A stretch of DNA of 39,309 nucleotides from Methanomicrobiales archaeon (GTDB lineage: Archaea; Halobacteriota; Methanomicrobia; Methanomicrobiales; Methanospirillaceae). The stretch is from the NCBI GenBank assembly GCA_025350045.1, contig JANXYM010000079.1, positions 1 to 39,309 of the forward strand. The letters run 5' to 3'. The position numbers were made by a program, and so were the translations under genes. Below the pieces are notes generated by a model. That model saw only the letters and a list, made by a program, of their open reading frames with translations. It was not told the origin of the DNA and did no database searches. The stretch's first letter is position 1. Each line of letters opens with the position of its first letter. This document shows, in pieces, positions 21,608 through 31,251 of the stretch.

Positions 21608-23293
21608 CTACCTTGCTGGGATGATCAGTGAGCGCTCGCCGGCGGGCATAAACTCGCGGATTGCACCCTTTGCGAACTCGCGGCGTGGTTCGGAGAAATC
21701 GAACTTGAGCGACGGGTCGGCGAATGTGATCTTGATCAACGGGGACAGGGTCCAGGCATCCTGGCGTCCATAGTGGGAAGCTGCGGCAATTGCTGCATAT
21801 TCTCCCTGGTGTCCGACGTTCATTGCGTAGTTGGGGTAGTTTGGTCCACGGAGCTCGCCGATACAGCCTTCGTCGGGTCTGATCGACATTGAGTTGGTTG
21901 AACCGCACTGGTCCTGCAGGTCGTAGCCGAAGAAGCCGAGACGTGACCAGCCTTCCTTGTGGGCGAGCATGGACATGTACCAGCCGTTCAGGCCAGCGTT
22001 TGAGTTCGCAGTTGCAAGTGCACAGGAGATACCTGATGCTGCTGCAAGTACGGATGCACGCTGGGATCCGCCGAAGTGGCTCTCGAGGGTGGTGGGGTAC
22101 TGTTCGTACTGTTCCATACCGTAGAGGGTGACCTCGGTTGCGATGTCGTTGATGACTTCCTGGGTCTTCTTTGCCTTGCCGAGACCACCGTGTTTGGCCT
22201 TGATATAGTCAAGACCATAGTAGCAGTAGTCATCGAGGATGTTGTCGGTGTATGCTGCTGTTGCATACTGGGTGAAACCGACACCACCGGACATGTAGCT
22301 GCCGAGCCAGATCTGGTCGAAGAGCATTGCACCTGCACCGACGACTTCAAGGGTTGCCTTGACGGGGTCGTTGGGGTACTTGCGGTCTCCCTGGATCATG
22401 TCTGCGAAGTGACCGAACTTGATGCCACCTGGCTCGTTCGGGCCACGTGCACGGCGGGCGGGCAGAATGTCTGCCATCTGGATAACACCGGCGTGTTTTG
22501 CTGCGAATGCGAGGTCAGCGACTGCTGCTTCGCCTGCGCACATCTTGTATGCACCGATAAAGGACATACCTATCTGCATTGCAGACCAGCGGGAGGTGGT
22601 TCCACCATCGCAGGTCCTGCTGACGGTTGTGGGGATGTGCACTGCCTGGAACATCGACTTGCCGACGGCTGCCTTGAGTGCTGCTGCACTCTTTGCCGGG
22701 AAGAGCTTGTCGAGGTTCAAGAGGAACTGGGGCTCGATGTCATCTGCCATCTCGTCGTCGCCAGTGAAGATCTTCACGTAGCAGTCGTCGACAAGTGACG
22801 GGTGGGTCTCGACCATGTGTTCCTGAACGACTGCTGCGCCGGGCATGGCGTGGTTCAGCACGTGGAGGTACTCGTTGATGGTCTCAGGGGTGACTTCCTT
22901 GCCGAGACGCTTCTGGAGCGTGTTGTGGGCGAGGTCGAGGCCAACGATGATGGTCCTGCGGATATCATCCCACATCTGCTGCATGGCAGCGTTGTTGACA
23001 AAGTGGAGGTCGTCGCCTTCTACAAAGACGTTGGTGCCGCTGACTTCGTAGGTCATCAGCTGGCGCTGACCGAGCGGGATACCACCACAGTGGCAGCGCT
23101 TGGGGTCGTACATGGAGATACCGCGGTCCATCTCGGCCTTCTTACCGGCCTTCATGAACTCCATCTTTCGCGGGGACTGCTCCAGACCTTCGCGGGCAAA
23201 CACGGTTGAGGTTGCCTGGGGGTCTTCTGCAAACTTCTCCTTCATTGCCTTTAAGAAGAGCTTCTGCGTTCTCTCGATTTTTGCTTTTGCCAT
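21608..23293 (-). CDS. mcrA: Methyl-coenzyme M reductase subunit alpha
   Basis: A 561-aa McrA of normal length, carrying the F430 active site that forms methane and the CoM-CoB heterodisulfide. The signature [13 protein letters not shown] (near residue 451) includes the glycine that becomes thioglycine and the cysteine that is often methylated. [20 protein letters not shown] and [18 protein letters not shown] are further markers. The ATG follows AAGGAGG at ideal spacing. It is last in mcrBDCGA and is followed by an oligo-T terminator. Thioamidation and methylation enzymes are not in this window. Confidence 0.99.
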   Translation of the reverse strand: MAKAKIERTQKLFLKAMKEKFAEDPQATSTVFAREGLEQSPRKMEFMKAGKKAEMDRGISMYDPKRCHCGGIPLGQRQLMTYEVSGTNVFVEGDDLHFVNNAAMQQMWDDIRRTIIVGLDLAHNTLQKRLGKEVTPETINEYLHVLNHAMPGAAVVQEHMVETHPSLVDDCYVKIFTGDDEMADDIEPQFLLNLDKLFPAKSAAALKAAVGKSMFQAVHIPTTVSRTCDGGTTSRWSAMQIGMSFIGAYKMCAGEAAVADLAFAAKHAGVIQMADILPARRARGPNEPGGIKFGHFADMIQGDRKYPNDPVKATLEVVGAGAMLFDQIWLGSYMSGGVGFTQYATAAYTDNILDDYCYYGLDYIKAKHGGLGKAKKTQEVINDIATEVTLYGMEQYEQYPTTLESHFGGSQRASVLAAASGISCALATANSNAGLNGWYMSMLAHKEGWSRLGFFGYDLQDQCGSTNSMSIRPDEGCIGELRGPNYPNYAMNVGHQGEYAAIAAASHYGRQDAWTLSPLIKITFADPSLKFDFSEPRREFAKGAIREFMPAGERSLIIPAR

Positions 23294-23295
23294 AA

Positions 23296-24063
23296 TTATG
23301 CCTCCTTAGGCATGAATCCGTATTTTACACGGAGCGAGTGGATGCGCTGGATGTATTCAACCAGTTCTGCGTCGTCACGGAAGGCAGTGCCCACGAGTGA
23401 GTGGTAGATGGTGCTGTGTGACTTGATCCATTTTGCGTCCATCGGCTTGCCAACCTTGACTTCGCCGTCAAGAGGAACGCCGACCTGGTCCTTGACAATC
23501 TTGACAATGCCTGACTTCTTGTCGAGAATACAGCGCTGGAGCATGTCGAACATCATTCCGTTCTCATCGAGACGGAGGGAGTGGCCGTGCACTGTACATC
23601 CACGGACACCGCAGAGTGCTGGGTCAAAGAGCTCGGTGTTGACGAGGTCTTTTGCGTATTTCTCGAGGTCGCGTTCGCGGCACTCGACGATCTGGCGGCC
23701 TGACAGGGTACCTGGGTCAATGCCACGGAAGCGGTATGCTTCGAGGTATGACCTGAGGTAGGGCTGGCAGGGTGCATTGTACATAGAGTCCGAGAACTGG
23801 ATGTAACGAACGCGGTCGCCGGCCTTTGCGCCGTCGGTCGGGGTGACCATCTTGCGCACTGGGCACGCGGGTTCCTGCTGCTCTGCGAGCGGCGGGTGTG
23901 CACTCTTGTAGGCTGAGCCGGGTACACGGTGTCCCATAATAAGAACAAGGTCCTTATCAGAGACATCACGGAGCTTTTCCAGCTTGTGGGCCGGGTCCAT
24001 CTGCTTGCGCCTGTTGTCGGCAACAATAGTCTGGCCAGCACAGTATTGGGGTTTGTATGCCAT
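23296..24063 (-). CDS. mcrG: Methyl-coenzyme M reductase subunit gamma
   Basis: A 255-aa gamma subunit beginning [20 protein letters not shown]. Conserved blocks include [39 protein letters not shown] and [17 protein letters not shown], which line the coenzyme pocket. Length is normal. It starts five bases after the mcrC stop behind a GGAGTGA ribosome site inside mcrC and ends just before the mcrA ribosome site, in keeping with equal subunit synthesis. Confidence 0.98.
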   Translation of the reverse strand: MAYKPQYCAGQTIVADNRRKQMDPAHKLEKLRDVSDKDLVLIMGHRVPGSAYKSAHPPLAEQQEPACPVRKMVTPTDGAKAGDRVRYIQFSDSMYNAPCQPYLRSYLEAYRFRGIDPGTLSGRQIVECRERDLEKYAKDLVNTELFDPALCGVRGCTVHGHSLRLDENGMMFDMLQRCILDKKSGIVKIVKDQVGVPLDGEVKVGKPMDAKWIKSHSTIYHSLVGTAFRDDAELVEYIQRIHSLRVKYGFMPKEA

Positions 24064-24070
24064 TTTTTTA

Positions 24071-24706
24071 TCACTCCAATGAATCCTTCTTTTTCATAAG
24101 TTTCATCACTGACGAAATGACTTCCGCCATCTTTTCGCGCGTGGGGGTCTGACCCCGGGTAACGCCGCTCACAATGGCCATCACCGTACCTTTGGTACGG
24201 ATCCTGTCTGCGGGGGGCATCACCATCGAAGTCTTCACTCCCTCCTTTGCGAAATCCTCATAATCCACCGGGGACTGGGAAACAACAACCGCCTTCACAT
24301 CACAGGCTGCAAGAATAAACCGCACCTTGTGCACCACGTGGGAACGAACGTTCCCGTGGTGGAGAATGGCTATTTTGTGTTTCTCAATCTGCATGACCTC
24401 TTTGTCGGATAACCCAAATGAAGCGCCGAGGACACCACCAGCAATTTTTGGTGCGTCCGGCGGTACGCCACTTCCGGCATTCAGCACCAGCGTACTGATG
24501 CTGTATTCAACGCCCTGTTGTCGCAGGCCTGAGGTGATATCGCACACCGGTTTGGTCACGTGGCGGCGTCCGGGAGACATCCCGACCACTATGACATCCG
24601 GGTACCGGCACTCGGAGATGGTGCCACGCTGGGCAATACCGCCTCCTTTACCCATGCCCATCGCCTCGCGGCAGTCAACAACCTGGGTTACTCGTCCAAT
24701 CGGCAT
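24071..24706 (-). CDS. mcrC: Methyl-coenzyme M reductase operon protein C
   Basis: A 211-aa McrC. DVIVVGMSPGRRHVTKPVCD (about residues 37-56) and VLNAGSGVPPDAP (near 74-86) are characteristic. McrC is not part of the mature enzyme; it is associated with the ATP-dependent activation of F430 nickel. It starts 2 nt after mcrD and ends 7 nt before mcrG. The presence of mcrC within the operon is typical of the mcr type. Confidence 0.93.
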   Translation of the reverse strand: MPIGRVTQVVDCREAMGMGKGGGIAQRGTISECRYPDVIVVGMSPGRRHVTKPVCDITSGLRQQGVEYSISTLVLNAGSGVPPDAPKIAGGVLGASFGLSDKEVMQIEKHKIAILHHGNVRSHVVHKVRFILAACDVKAVVVSQSPVDYEDFAKEGVKTSMVMPPADRIRTKGTVMAIVSGVTRGQTPTREKMAEVISSVMKLMKKKDSLE

Positions 24707-24708
24707 GA

Positions 24709-25179
24709 TTATTTTATTCCCTGCAGGATTACGGGCTTGGACTTGCTGCTTGGATCAGCCAGACCGAGCATCTCTTTGTCCGCGTCCGGGCCGTACTTAC
24801 AGTAGTCTACAAGCGACGGCTCGGTCTTCATGTATCTGCCTTCCTGAATACGGAAAGTAAAGTCGGTAAAGACCGATTCGCACGCGGCTTTCAGTGCGGG
24901 AATACTCTCACGGTTTTCAAGCTCGAGAAGAACGTTACCTACATGAACCTGTAATTCGACATCCTGGTCACCAACCTTGATCGTCTTCCTCATAGGATGA
25001 GGATTGGCAAGACCTTTGGCGGGGCCATAAGGGATGATCGCCGGCAGGCGCTGTCCGTTTAAGAGCATGCGCCGGATACCGGGGACTTCGATTAACTTGT
25101 TCAGCAGGCGTTCTGTGGTCTCGGGATTAAGCAACCGCTCGGCGGAAATCCTGCACTGGGGGAACGTGGCTTCTGTCAT
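24709..25179 (-). CDS. mcrD: Methyl-coenzyme M reductase operon protein D
   Basis: A 156-aa McrD, starting MTEATFPQCRISAERLLNPE, with the family stretch PGIRRMLLNGQRLPAIIPYG (about residues 34-53) and GDQDVELQVHVGNVLLEL near 72-89. McrD is thought to act in assembly or cofactor delivery and is absent from purified MCR. It lies 20 nt after mcrB with an AAAGGAT ribosome site. Confidence 0.93.
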   Translation of the reverse strand: MTEATFPQCRISAERLLNPETTERLLNKLIEVPGIRRMLLNGQRLPAIIPYGPAKGLANPHPMRKTIKVGDQDVELQVHVGNVLLELENRESIPALKAACESVFTDFTFRIQEGRYMKTEPSLVDYCKYGPDADKEMLGLADPSSKSKPVILQGIK

Positions 25180-25199
25180 TCGTATCCTTTTAATTGGGT

Positions 25200-26513
25200 T
25201 TAGATACCCTTTGCAATTGCCTGGATCGGCTTCTTGAATGAGTCAAGCTGGCCGAAGGTGTCCTGGTAGATCTTCGAGGTGTGTTCGGGGCCGAACATCT
25301 GGGTTCCGGCATCGAGTGCACAGGCTGCGACGATACAGGGCATACCGACACCGGCTGCATGCCGGGTCACGACATGGTTACCGTTGAAGACACCGGGACC
25401 GCCGCCACCATAGATTGAGTGGCTGAAGAACGAGAAACCAACTGCAACACCCATGGTACGACCGAAGTCTGCACCGGGGAGGCCGGTCTCGTGCTCAAGC
25501 AGGTCGTTGAAGTACAGCAGGGTTGCTGAGACTGCCTGGGCGAAACGTCCGGCACCGCAGTTAACCATGGTTGCTGCAAGGGTTCCTGCAGATGCGTAGG
25601 CATTCCAGAGCATCGGGTCCTTCGTCTCGTAGAAGATGAAGCCACTCTTGCCCTTCTTGCCTGCCTTGATAACCTTGTCCTCAATGGCTTTCTCAACAAG
25701 GCTCTGCACGACAGTACCGATGGTACCGGTCTTGCCGTTTGCCTTGACGAGGTCGTAAACGAGGTTGTTTGCATTGAGTCCCTGGTATGCGTAGAGCATG
25801 AGTTGTGCACGCTCGAATGGGCCGACTGCGTTACCCATCTCGAACATACCTGCCTGCTCGAAGGTTGCTGAGAGTGCTGCTCCCTGGAATGCATTCCGGT
25901 GGGTCATCATGACCGCGTGGTTGGCCGGAACGTTACGGAGTGCATAGCCGAGACCTTCGTTGAACTGGGGGATGGACAGAATCGAGACGACATTGCCGCC
26001 CTGCATGTCCATTGTCTGTGGGTAGGTTCCCCAGACTGCTGCCTTGATGTAGGAACCGTCGAACATGTCGACCTTGTACTGGTCAACCAGTGCATAGGTG
26101 GTGGCTGCTGCCACTACGGTTGATGCTACGTCGTAGGTTGCTGCTGCGTCCATACGTGAGGTTGGAACCTCAACGAGGATCATCTTTCCGCCGCCGACCT
26201 TGGTGATCTTGGTGTTGTCACCGTCGGTGACCTGGACCATCTCCTTGATCTTGGCTGAGAGTGCGTCTGCATCCTTGACACAGCTGCAGTTCATGCTGCG
26301 GCCGAGAATCTGGTTCGACTTGCCGCCGACCTTTCCGGTCTTTAATGCGTCTTCGATACCTGCGAAGTTAACTGCCACTGTCCTCTTGGTGAGGTCGATG
26401 ACATTCAGTGCGCCCTTGTTGACAACGGGGCTGATCTTGTCAAGAGTTACATTGCTCTTTAAAAGCTTGCCTTCATCGTCGTAGAGGTCAATAGTTTCTT
26501 TGTATTTAGCCAT
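25200..26513 (-). CDS. mcrB: Methyl-coenzyme M reductase subunit beta
   Basis: A 437-aa beta subunit and first gene of the operon. The start MAKYKETIDLYDDEGKLL and the late stretch HSIYGGGGPGVFNGNHVVTR are diagnostic; the latter helps form the coenzyme B channel. The ATG lies 7 nt after GGAGGA. A long AT-rich upstream region precedes it, consistent with a strong regulated promoter. Confidence 0.98.
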   Translation of the reverse strand: MAKYKETIDLYDDEGKLLKSNVTLDKISPVVNKGALNVIDLTKRTVAVNFAGIEDALKTGKVGGKSNQILGRSMNCSCVKDADALSAKIKEMVQVTDGDNTKITKVGGGKMILVEVPTSRMDAAATYDVASTVVAAATTYALVDQYKVDMFDGSYIKAAVWGTYPQTMDMQGGNVVSILSIPQFNEGLGYALRNVPANHAVMMTHRNAFQGAALSATFEQAGMFEMGNAVGPFERAQLMLYAYQGLNANNLVYDLVKANGKTGTIGTVVQSLVEKAIEDKVIKAGKKGKSGFIFYETKDPMLWNAYASAGTLAATMVNCGAGRFAQAVSATLLYFNDLLEHETGLPGADFGRTMGVAVGFSFFSHSIYGGGGPGVFNGNHVVTRHAAGVGMPCIVAACALDAGTQMFGPEHTSKIYQDTFGQLDSFKKPIQAIAKGI

Positions 26514-27103
26514 TTGAATTCCTCCAAATTACATTTAACCGCGGTACAATACTGTCAGTGAACGAAAGTATACTCTATCGGGTATACTGGTAATGAGTGA
26601 AAGTCGCTATTGCACGTCCCCTAAGATGGGACATTCAATAATTCCCAATTTTGCCATATAAGTATTCCGATTTCTTCCCGGCACGTCGAATTATACTATG
26701 CTAAAAATAATACTCCAAAACGGAGCAATGTTCAAATATTACATATACTCCGCATTTCATTGTTTTACGCAGTATTACCATTAAAATAAAAAGTACAACT
26801 AAGCACTAATCATAATAATTAATAATCAGACTTTCCTGTGCGCTCTGTATAAAAAGGGTGAGGTTGAGGTAACCACTCTGATCGGTTTTCTTCCAATTGT
26901 TACACTGAACCATGGCAGGATTTTTTTAGGGAATGGAACCCCCGGGATCAGATGATTGGATCCTGTTTACTCGTTTTTCATCGGAAAAAACGGAAAAAAA
27001 ATGGGAAACCTGCAACCATTTCCCCGACTCCATTTTTATGAGATCAGAACTGGTGCGTCTGATGTAAAAATGGATGAGTGGATATTGGTTCCACGGCTGA
27101 TGT
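26514..27103. promoter_or_regulatory. mcr promoter region and spacer
   Basis: About 590 AT-rich bases without a gene. On the minus strand a TATA-like ACTTATATGG (26654-26663) would give a leader near 120 nt. Between it and mcrB lie an inverted repeat AGTATAC/GTATACT (26567-26573 and 26582-26588) and a hairpin GTCCC-CTAAGAT-GGGAC (26616-26632). Upstream are CTCC-AAAAC-GGAG (about 26712-26724) and further TATA-like sites. The right part contains the oligo-T terminator of mvhD. The true transcription start cannot be fixed by reading. Confidence 0.5.
26985..27001 (-). terminator. Oligo-T terminator of the hdr-mvhD operon
   Basis: T8 (26994-27001) and T6 (26985-26990) on the minus strand lie about 100 nt after the mvhD stop. 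Confidence 0.55.
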
Positions 27104-27565
27104 TTATTTATTTTTAAATTCGGTGATGGGGCTTGGCCCCAGTTCCGTAACGGTGTTGACCACATCTGTGATAACCGATGCCCATTTTGCACCTTCGGAT
27201 GCAGAGACAAAGGTCATCCTGAAGCGGCGGTCGTCAAGGCCGATACTCTTCATCAGGCGCTTGACCATGAACATCCGCTTTGCTGCCTTGTAGTTGCCTT
27301 CAAGGTAGTGGCAGTCACCAAAGTGGCAGCCTGATACGAGCACACCGTCAGCGCCGTCGGCAAAAGCCTTCAGGACAAACAGTGCATCCAAGCGTCCGGT
27401 ACACATGACACGGACTACCCGGACATCGGGTGGGTACTGGATACGGCCGCCACCGGCAAGGTCTGCACCGGCATAGGAACACCAGTTGCAGAGAAGACCG
27501 ATGATCTTGGGTTGCCAGATACCGGGTCCGCGTTCGGGGATCTTGAAATTTCCAGGAGCTGACAT
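27104..27565 (-). CDS. mvhD: MvhD-type electron-transfer subunit for Hdr
   Basis: A 153-aa protein with the five-cysteine pattern of MvhD: LLCNWCSYAGADLAG (C26, C29), MCTGR (C54), then GCHFGDCHY (C79 and C84). It binds a [2Fe-2S] cluster and links an electron donor to HdrA in flavin-based electron bifurcation. It starts directly after the hdrA stop behind GGAGGTGAG. MvhA and MvhG are not nearby, so the donor is probably formate dehydrogenase or another hydrogenase, as known for other Methanomicrobiales. Confidence 0.93.
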   Translation of the reverse strand: MSAPGNFKIPERGPGIWQPKIIGLLCNWCSYAGADLAGGGRIQYPPDVRVVRVMCTGRLDALFVLKAFADGADGVLVSGCHFGDCHYLEGNYKAAKRMFMVKRLMKSIGLDDRRFRMTFVSASEGAKWASVITDVVNTVTELGPSPITEFKNK

Positions 27566-29719
27566 TTACTGCTCACCTCCAAGGAGGAATGCATCGATCT
27601 GCGCCACGATCTGGGGGGTGGTGAAGTGGTTCATCCAGATTGCACCACCGGGGCAGAAGCCGCCGCAGGTTCCGCAGCCTTTACACTTGGCTTCGGTTAC
27701 TTCCATGACTGTGCGACCGTCTTTCTCGACAAGCGCAAGAGCGCTGTAGGGGCAGAGGTTCACGCACATGCCGCAGCCTGCGCATTTCTCATCAATGCAG
27801 CTGGCAAAGTACGGCTCGAGTTCGACTTCTCCCTTGTGGATCGGGATACTGGCTGCAGATGCTGCACCTTCGGCAGATGCTACAGTGTCAGGGATATCCT
27901 TTGGTCCCTGGCAGACACCGGCAAGGAAGACACCGGCAGTGGTTGTACCGCATGGGTTTAGTTTCGGGTGTGCTTCTAACAGCCAGCCGTCACTTGAACA
28001 CGATACGCCAAAGAGCCTGCGGGTCCTGTTGGTGTCATCCGATGGCTGAACTGCAGATGCGAGCACGACCATGTCGACTTCCATATCGACCGGGCGGTCG
28101 AGCAGCGTGTCGTCAGTCATCACATGGAGGCTCTTGGTCTTGGGGTCCTCGATGATGTTGGCTACACGGCCGCGGATGAACTTCGCTCCTTCATCCTGGA
28201 TACGGTAATAGAACTCCTCGTACGCCTTTCCGAATGACCGGATATCCATGTAGAAGAGGTAAGGGGTGCACCCCGGAATCTTCTCGATGATCTGGTGGGC
28301 GTGTTTTAACGAGTACATGCAGCAGAACCGTGAACAGTATGGCTTGCCATTACCGGTGTTGTCACGGGAACCTGCACAGAGTACGAATGCGACCTTCTTG
28401 GGGGTCTGGCCATCGCTCGGGCGGACAAGGTGCCCACCGGTCGGACCTGATGCACAGATAAGTCGCTCGAATTCAAGGCCGGTGATGACGTTCTCGAACC
28501 GCTTGTATCCCCACTCTTCTTTCTTCTCAATCGGGAACAGTTCATACCCGGTTGCAAGAATGGCAGTACCTACTTTGACCTTGATAAACTCGTCCTTGGA
28601 TTCAAGGTCGATTGCAAGCTTCTCGGGACCGCATGCAGTCACGCAAAGCCCGCACTTGACACAGGAATCGAAGTCAATGGTATAGATCAGGGGGACAACC
28701 TGCGGGTGGTTGATGTAGATGGCCTTTCTCGGTTTCATGCCCATCTCGAATGCATTGGGCTTGATAACCGGGCAGACTGCATCACAGTCACCGCAGCCGT
28801 TGCAGCCGCCACCAATAAGGCCGCGTGCTGTTGCTTCTGTCGGGGTGAGGACACCGCGTGCCTTCTTGCGGATGGTCACATCGAAGTTACCGATGTACCC
28901 TTCGACTTCATGGACTTCCGAGTAGGTGTATAACTCGATTAGGGGCTCCCTGCCAACATCCACCATCTTGGGGGTTAAGATACACTGTGAACAGTCGAGA
29001 GTCGGGAACGTCTTGTCCAGCTGGGACATGCGTCCACCGATACTGGTGTCGGCCTCGATGAGGTAGGTCTTGATGCCTGCAGCAGAGAGATCGAGTGCAG
29101 CCTGCATACCTGCCACACCGGCACCGACAACCATGGCTGCTTTCTCTACGGGCACTTTCTTCGGGAACAGGTCCAGAAGGAGTGCTGCTTTTGCAACGGC
29201 AATACGGATTGCATCCTTTGCCTTGTCAGTTGCACCCTCCTGGTCGTGCATGTGCACCCATGAGTTCTGCTCACGGATGTTTGCCATCTCGAACCGGAAC
29301 GGGTTTAAGCCACCTTCCTTGGTTGCAGTCCTGAACGTTGGTTCGTGGAGACGGGGTGAACATGCAGCGACAACGATACCGGTGAGTTTATGCTCAGCGA
29401 TTGCCTTTTCAATCTTGCCTTGGCCGGGTGTCGAGCACATGTACTGGTAATTGTCCACAAACGCGACCCCGGGAATGGTCTTTGCGTATGCCTCTACCGT
29501 GGGGATATCCATCGATCCGGCGATGTTCGTACCGCAGTGACAGATGAATACACCCACCCGGGGCTTCTGCTGGGTGGTGCTCCCGGTTGCTACCGGCTTT
29601 GCCGCCGGCTTTGCTGCCGGGGCCTGTTTCTTAATTTCCTGTTTCACGGGGGCCGCCTTCTTTGTGATTGGCTTCTTGGTCTCGGTCTTTTTGGTGGTTG
29701 TTTTCTTCTTTTCTGCCAT
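27566..29719 (-). CDS. hdrA: Heterodisulfide reductase subunit A with Lys/Ala-rich tail
   Basis: A 717-aa HdrA, the bifurcating FAD protein. After an unusual first 50 residues made mostly of K, T, A, P and Q, the normal start VGVFICHCGTNIAG appears. Then come the FAD-binding VVGAGVAGMQAALDL, the cluster motif CSQCILTPKM, GGGCNGCGDCDAVCP, CVKCGLCVTAC, and two carboxy-terminal ferredoxin motifs, CAGCGMCVNLCP and CKGCGTCGGFCP. The start at 29719 lies behind GAGGTG, 12 nt after hdrB. HdrA proteins usually start close to VGVF, so the tail is an addition. It splits electrons between heterodisulfide and ferredoxin. Confidence 0.96.
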   Translation of the reverse strand: MAEKKKTTTKKTETKKPITKKAAPVKQEIKKQAPAAKPAAKPVATGSTTQQKPRVGVFICHCGTNIAGSMDIPTVEAYAKTIPGVAFVDNYQYMCSTPGQGKIEKAIAEHKLTGIVVAACSPRLHEPTFRTATKEGGLNPFRFEMANIREQNSWVHMHDQEGATDKAKDAIRIAVAKAALLLDLFPKKVPVEKAAMVVGAGVAGMQAALDLSAAGIKTYLIEADTSIGGRMSQLDKTFPTLDCSQCILTPKMVDVGREPLIELYTYSEVHEVEGYIGNFDVTIRKKARGVLTPTEATARGLIGGGCNGCGDCDAVCPVIKPNAFEMGMKPRKAIYINHPQVVPLIYTIDFDSCVKCGLCVTACGPEKLAIDLESKDEFIKVKVGTAILATGYELFPIEKKEEWGYKRFENVITGLEFERLICASGPTGGHLVRPSDGQTPKKVAFVLCAGSRDNTGNGKPYCSRFCCMYSLKHAHQIIEKIPGCTPYLFYMDIRSFGKAYEEFYYRIQDEGAKFIRGRVANIIEDPKTKSLHVMTDDTLLDRPVDMEVDMVVLASAVQPSDDTNRTRRLFGVSCSSDGWLLEAHPKLNPCGTTTAGVFLAGVCQGPKDIPDTVASAEGAASAASIPIHKGEVELEPYFASCIDEKCAGCGMCVNLCPYSALALVEKDGRTVMEVTEAKCKGCGTCGGFCPGGAIWMNHFTTPQIVAQIDAFLLGGEQ

Positions 29720-29730
29720 TTCTAACCACC

Positions 29731-30654
29731 TCACAGCACCTTCTGAAGGAACGATTCGCAGCTGATCCCATGGAGATCGAGCCCGAGATCCTGGGGACTC
29801 ATGCCCTGTGCAAGACCGAGGAGTTCAGCGAAGTGAAGAACGGGCAGGTTGTAGCTGACACCGAACTTTTCCTGAATCTCAATCTGACCGCGGTCGAACT
29901 GGAGCTGACAGAACGGACAGATATCAGTGAGTGCATCAACCTTCTCTTCCTGAAGGTTGATCAGCTTCTCATTGGTGATGTCGAGTGCATGAACAATATC
30001 GTACCCGCGGACACCGCCACCTGCACCACAGCACTGCATCTTGTTGCGGTATTCAACCGGTGTTGCACCGAGTGCAGCAACAAGTTCTTCCATCCAGGTC
30101 GGGTGCTCGGTATTTAACATAACTTCCTTTTCAAACTCCCGGTCCTTGTGGGGTTTGACAAGGTGGCAACCGTAGTGGACTGCAATGCGGGCACCGGTCA
30201 GGGGATTTGTAACGCTGTCGCGGACCTTGTCAACACCGATGAACTTGTCGTTGTACAGCAGCTCTGCGGTGTGGTAGACATTGATAGTACCCTTGTACTC
30301 CATGTCGACTTCCTTGAGCACTTCGTTGACATTGTCCCGGAGGTCCTTGTTGTGCTTGAGCTTGTGGTTGACTTCCCAGATTGACTTGTAACAACCGTTG
30401 CAGACAAGGGCGATATCCATCTTCATCTGCTCGGCAAGGACAAGGTTACGGGCTGCCATTGCATAGAATACATTGAGATCGATCGATCCGAATGCACCTG
30501 GTGCGGGGCAGCAGCTTGCTCCCTTTAAGGGGACCAGCTCAACGCCGAGTTTCTTCATTGCCTTGATGGAGGCTGATTCGACACCGGGGTAACGGTTGGG
30601 GGCAATGCATCCAAGGTAGAATGCGAACTTGTGTTTTGCGCCTGATTCTGACAT
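29731..30654 (-). CDS. hdrB: Heterodisulfide reductase subunit B
   Basis: A 307-aa HdrB with two CCG domains: GASCCPAPGA and LVCNGCYKS in the first half, HYGCHL, MQCCGAGGGVRG and DICPFCQ in the second. These bind the two noncubane [4Fe-4S] clusters that cleave the CoM-CoB disulfide. It starts behind GGAGGGA, seven bases after hdrC, and ends 12 nt before hdrA. Confidence 0.96.
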   Translation of the reverse strand: MSESGAKHKFAFYLGCIAPNRYPGVESASIKAMKKLGVELVPLKGASCCPAPGAFGSIDLNVFYAMAARNLVLAEQMKMDIALVCNGCYKSIWEVNHKLKHNKDLRDNVNEVLKEVDMEYKGTINVYHTAELLYNDKFIGVDKVRDSVTNPLTGARIAVHYGCHLVKPHKDREFEKEVMLNTEHPTWMEELVAALGATPVEYRNKMQCCGAGGGVRGYDIVHALDITNEKLINLQEEKVDALTDICPFCQLQFDRGQIEIQEKFGVSYNLPVLHFAELLGLAQGMSPQDLGLDLHGISCESFLQKVL

Positions 30655-30660
30655 GGTATC

Positions 30661-31251
30661 TTATCCCTCCCTTTCCTTGATGATGCGGTCGGCATTGGCC
30701 TTGAGCTTGTAGTGGTCAAGGATCTTCCTGATGCCGGGCATATATTCCGCATAGGTATGGGTGGTCGGCGGGTCGCGGGAGAGACCAATCTTCTCGCGGG
30801 CTGCACGGTTGACATCGTTGTTGGGCACACCGTGGCCTGAGGCATAGATTGCTGTAACGGTCTTTAAGAAGTTGACCGGGACGATATCCCTCTTGAATGC
30901 GAGGTTCCTCATGGCCATGATGACATCAGTGGGGATGATATCCCTTGGGCAGCGGTCCGAGCAGCTGTAACAGGTAGTACAGAGCCAGAGATCCGGATCG
31001 ATTAATGTTTCATTTTCGAGTCCGAGAACCGCTCTCCTCATAAACTTGCGGATGCGGTACGTGCTGCGGGGAGCAGACGGGCAGGAGCCGGTACAGGTTC
31101 CGCACTGGTAGCACATGTGGGCATTCGTGCGGGAGATGGCTTTCACGCTTTTGGTGAATTCAGGGTTTGAGTCTTCAAGGTAAAGTCTCGTGTCCTGAAG
31201 TTTTTTATCCAGTGCTGCTGGGTAACCTTTTGTTCGTTCCATGGAACTCAC
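30661..31251 (-). CDS. hdrC: Heterodisulfide reductase subunit C
   Basis: A 196-aa HdrC with two [4Fe-4S] motifs: CYQCGTCTGSCP (about residues 47-58) and CTTCYSCSDRCP (about 91-102). It relays electrons from HdrA to HdrB. A GTG at 31251 overlaps the stop of the preceding polyferredoxin gene (GTGA); an ATG three codons later is the alternative start. It has no membrane segment, so this is the cytoplasmic HdrABC type and not HdrDE. Confidence 0.95.
   Translation of the reverse strand: MSSMERTKGYPAALDKKLQDTRLYLEDSNPEFTKSVKAISRTNAHMCYQCGTCTGSCPSAPRSTYRIRKFMRRAVLGLENETLIDPDLWLCTTCYSCSDRCPRDIIPTDVIMAMRNLAFKRDIVPVNFLKTVTAIYASGHGVPNNDVNRAAREKIGLSRDPPTTHTYAEYMPGIRKILDHYKLKANADRIIKEREG

Noticed and set aside
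22076-22798. 240-aa plus-strand frame opposite mcrA
   Set aside because: It is an antisense shadow of a highly conserved gene with biased codons.
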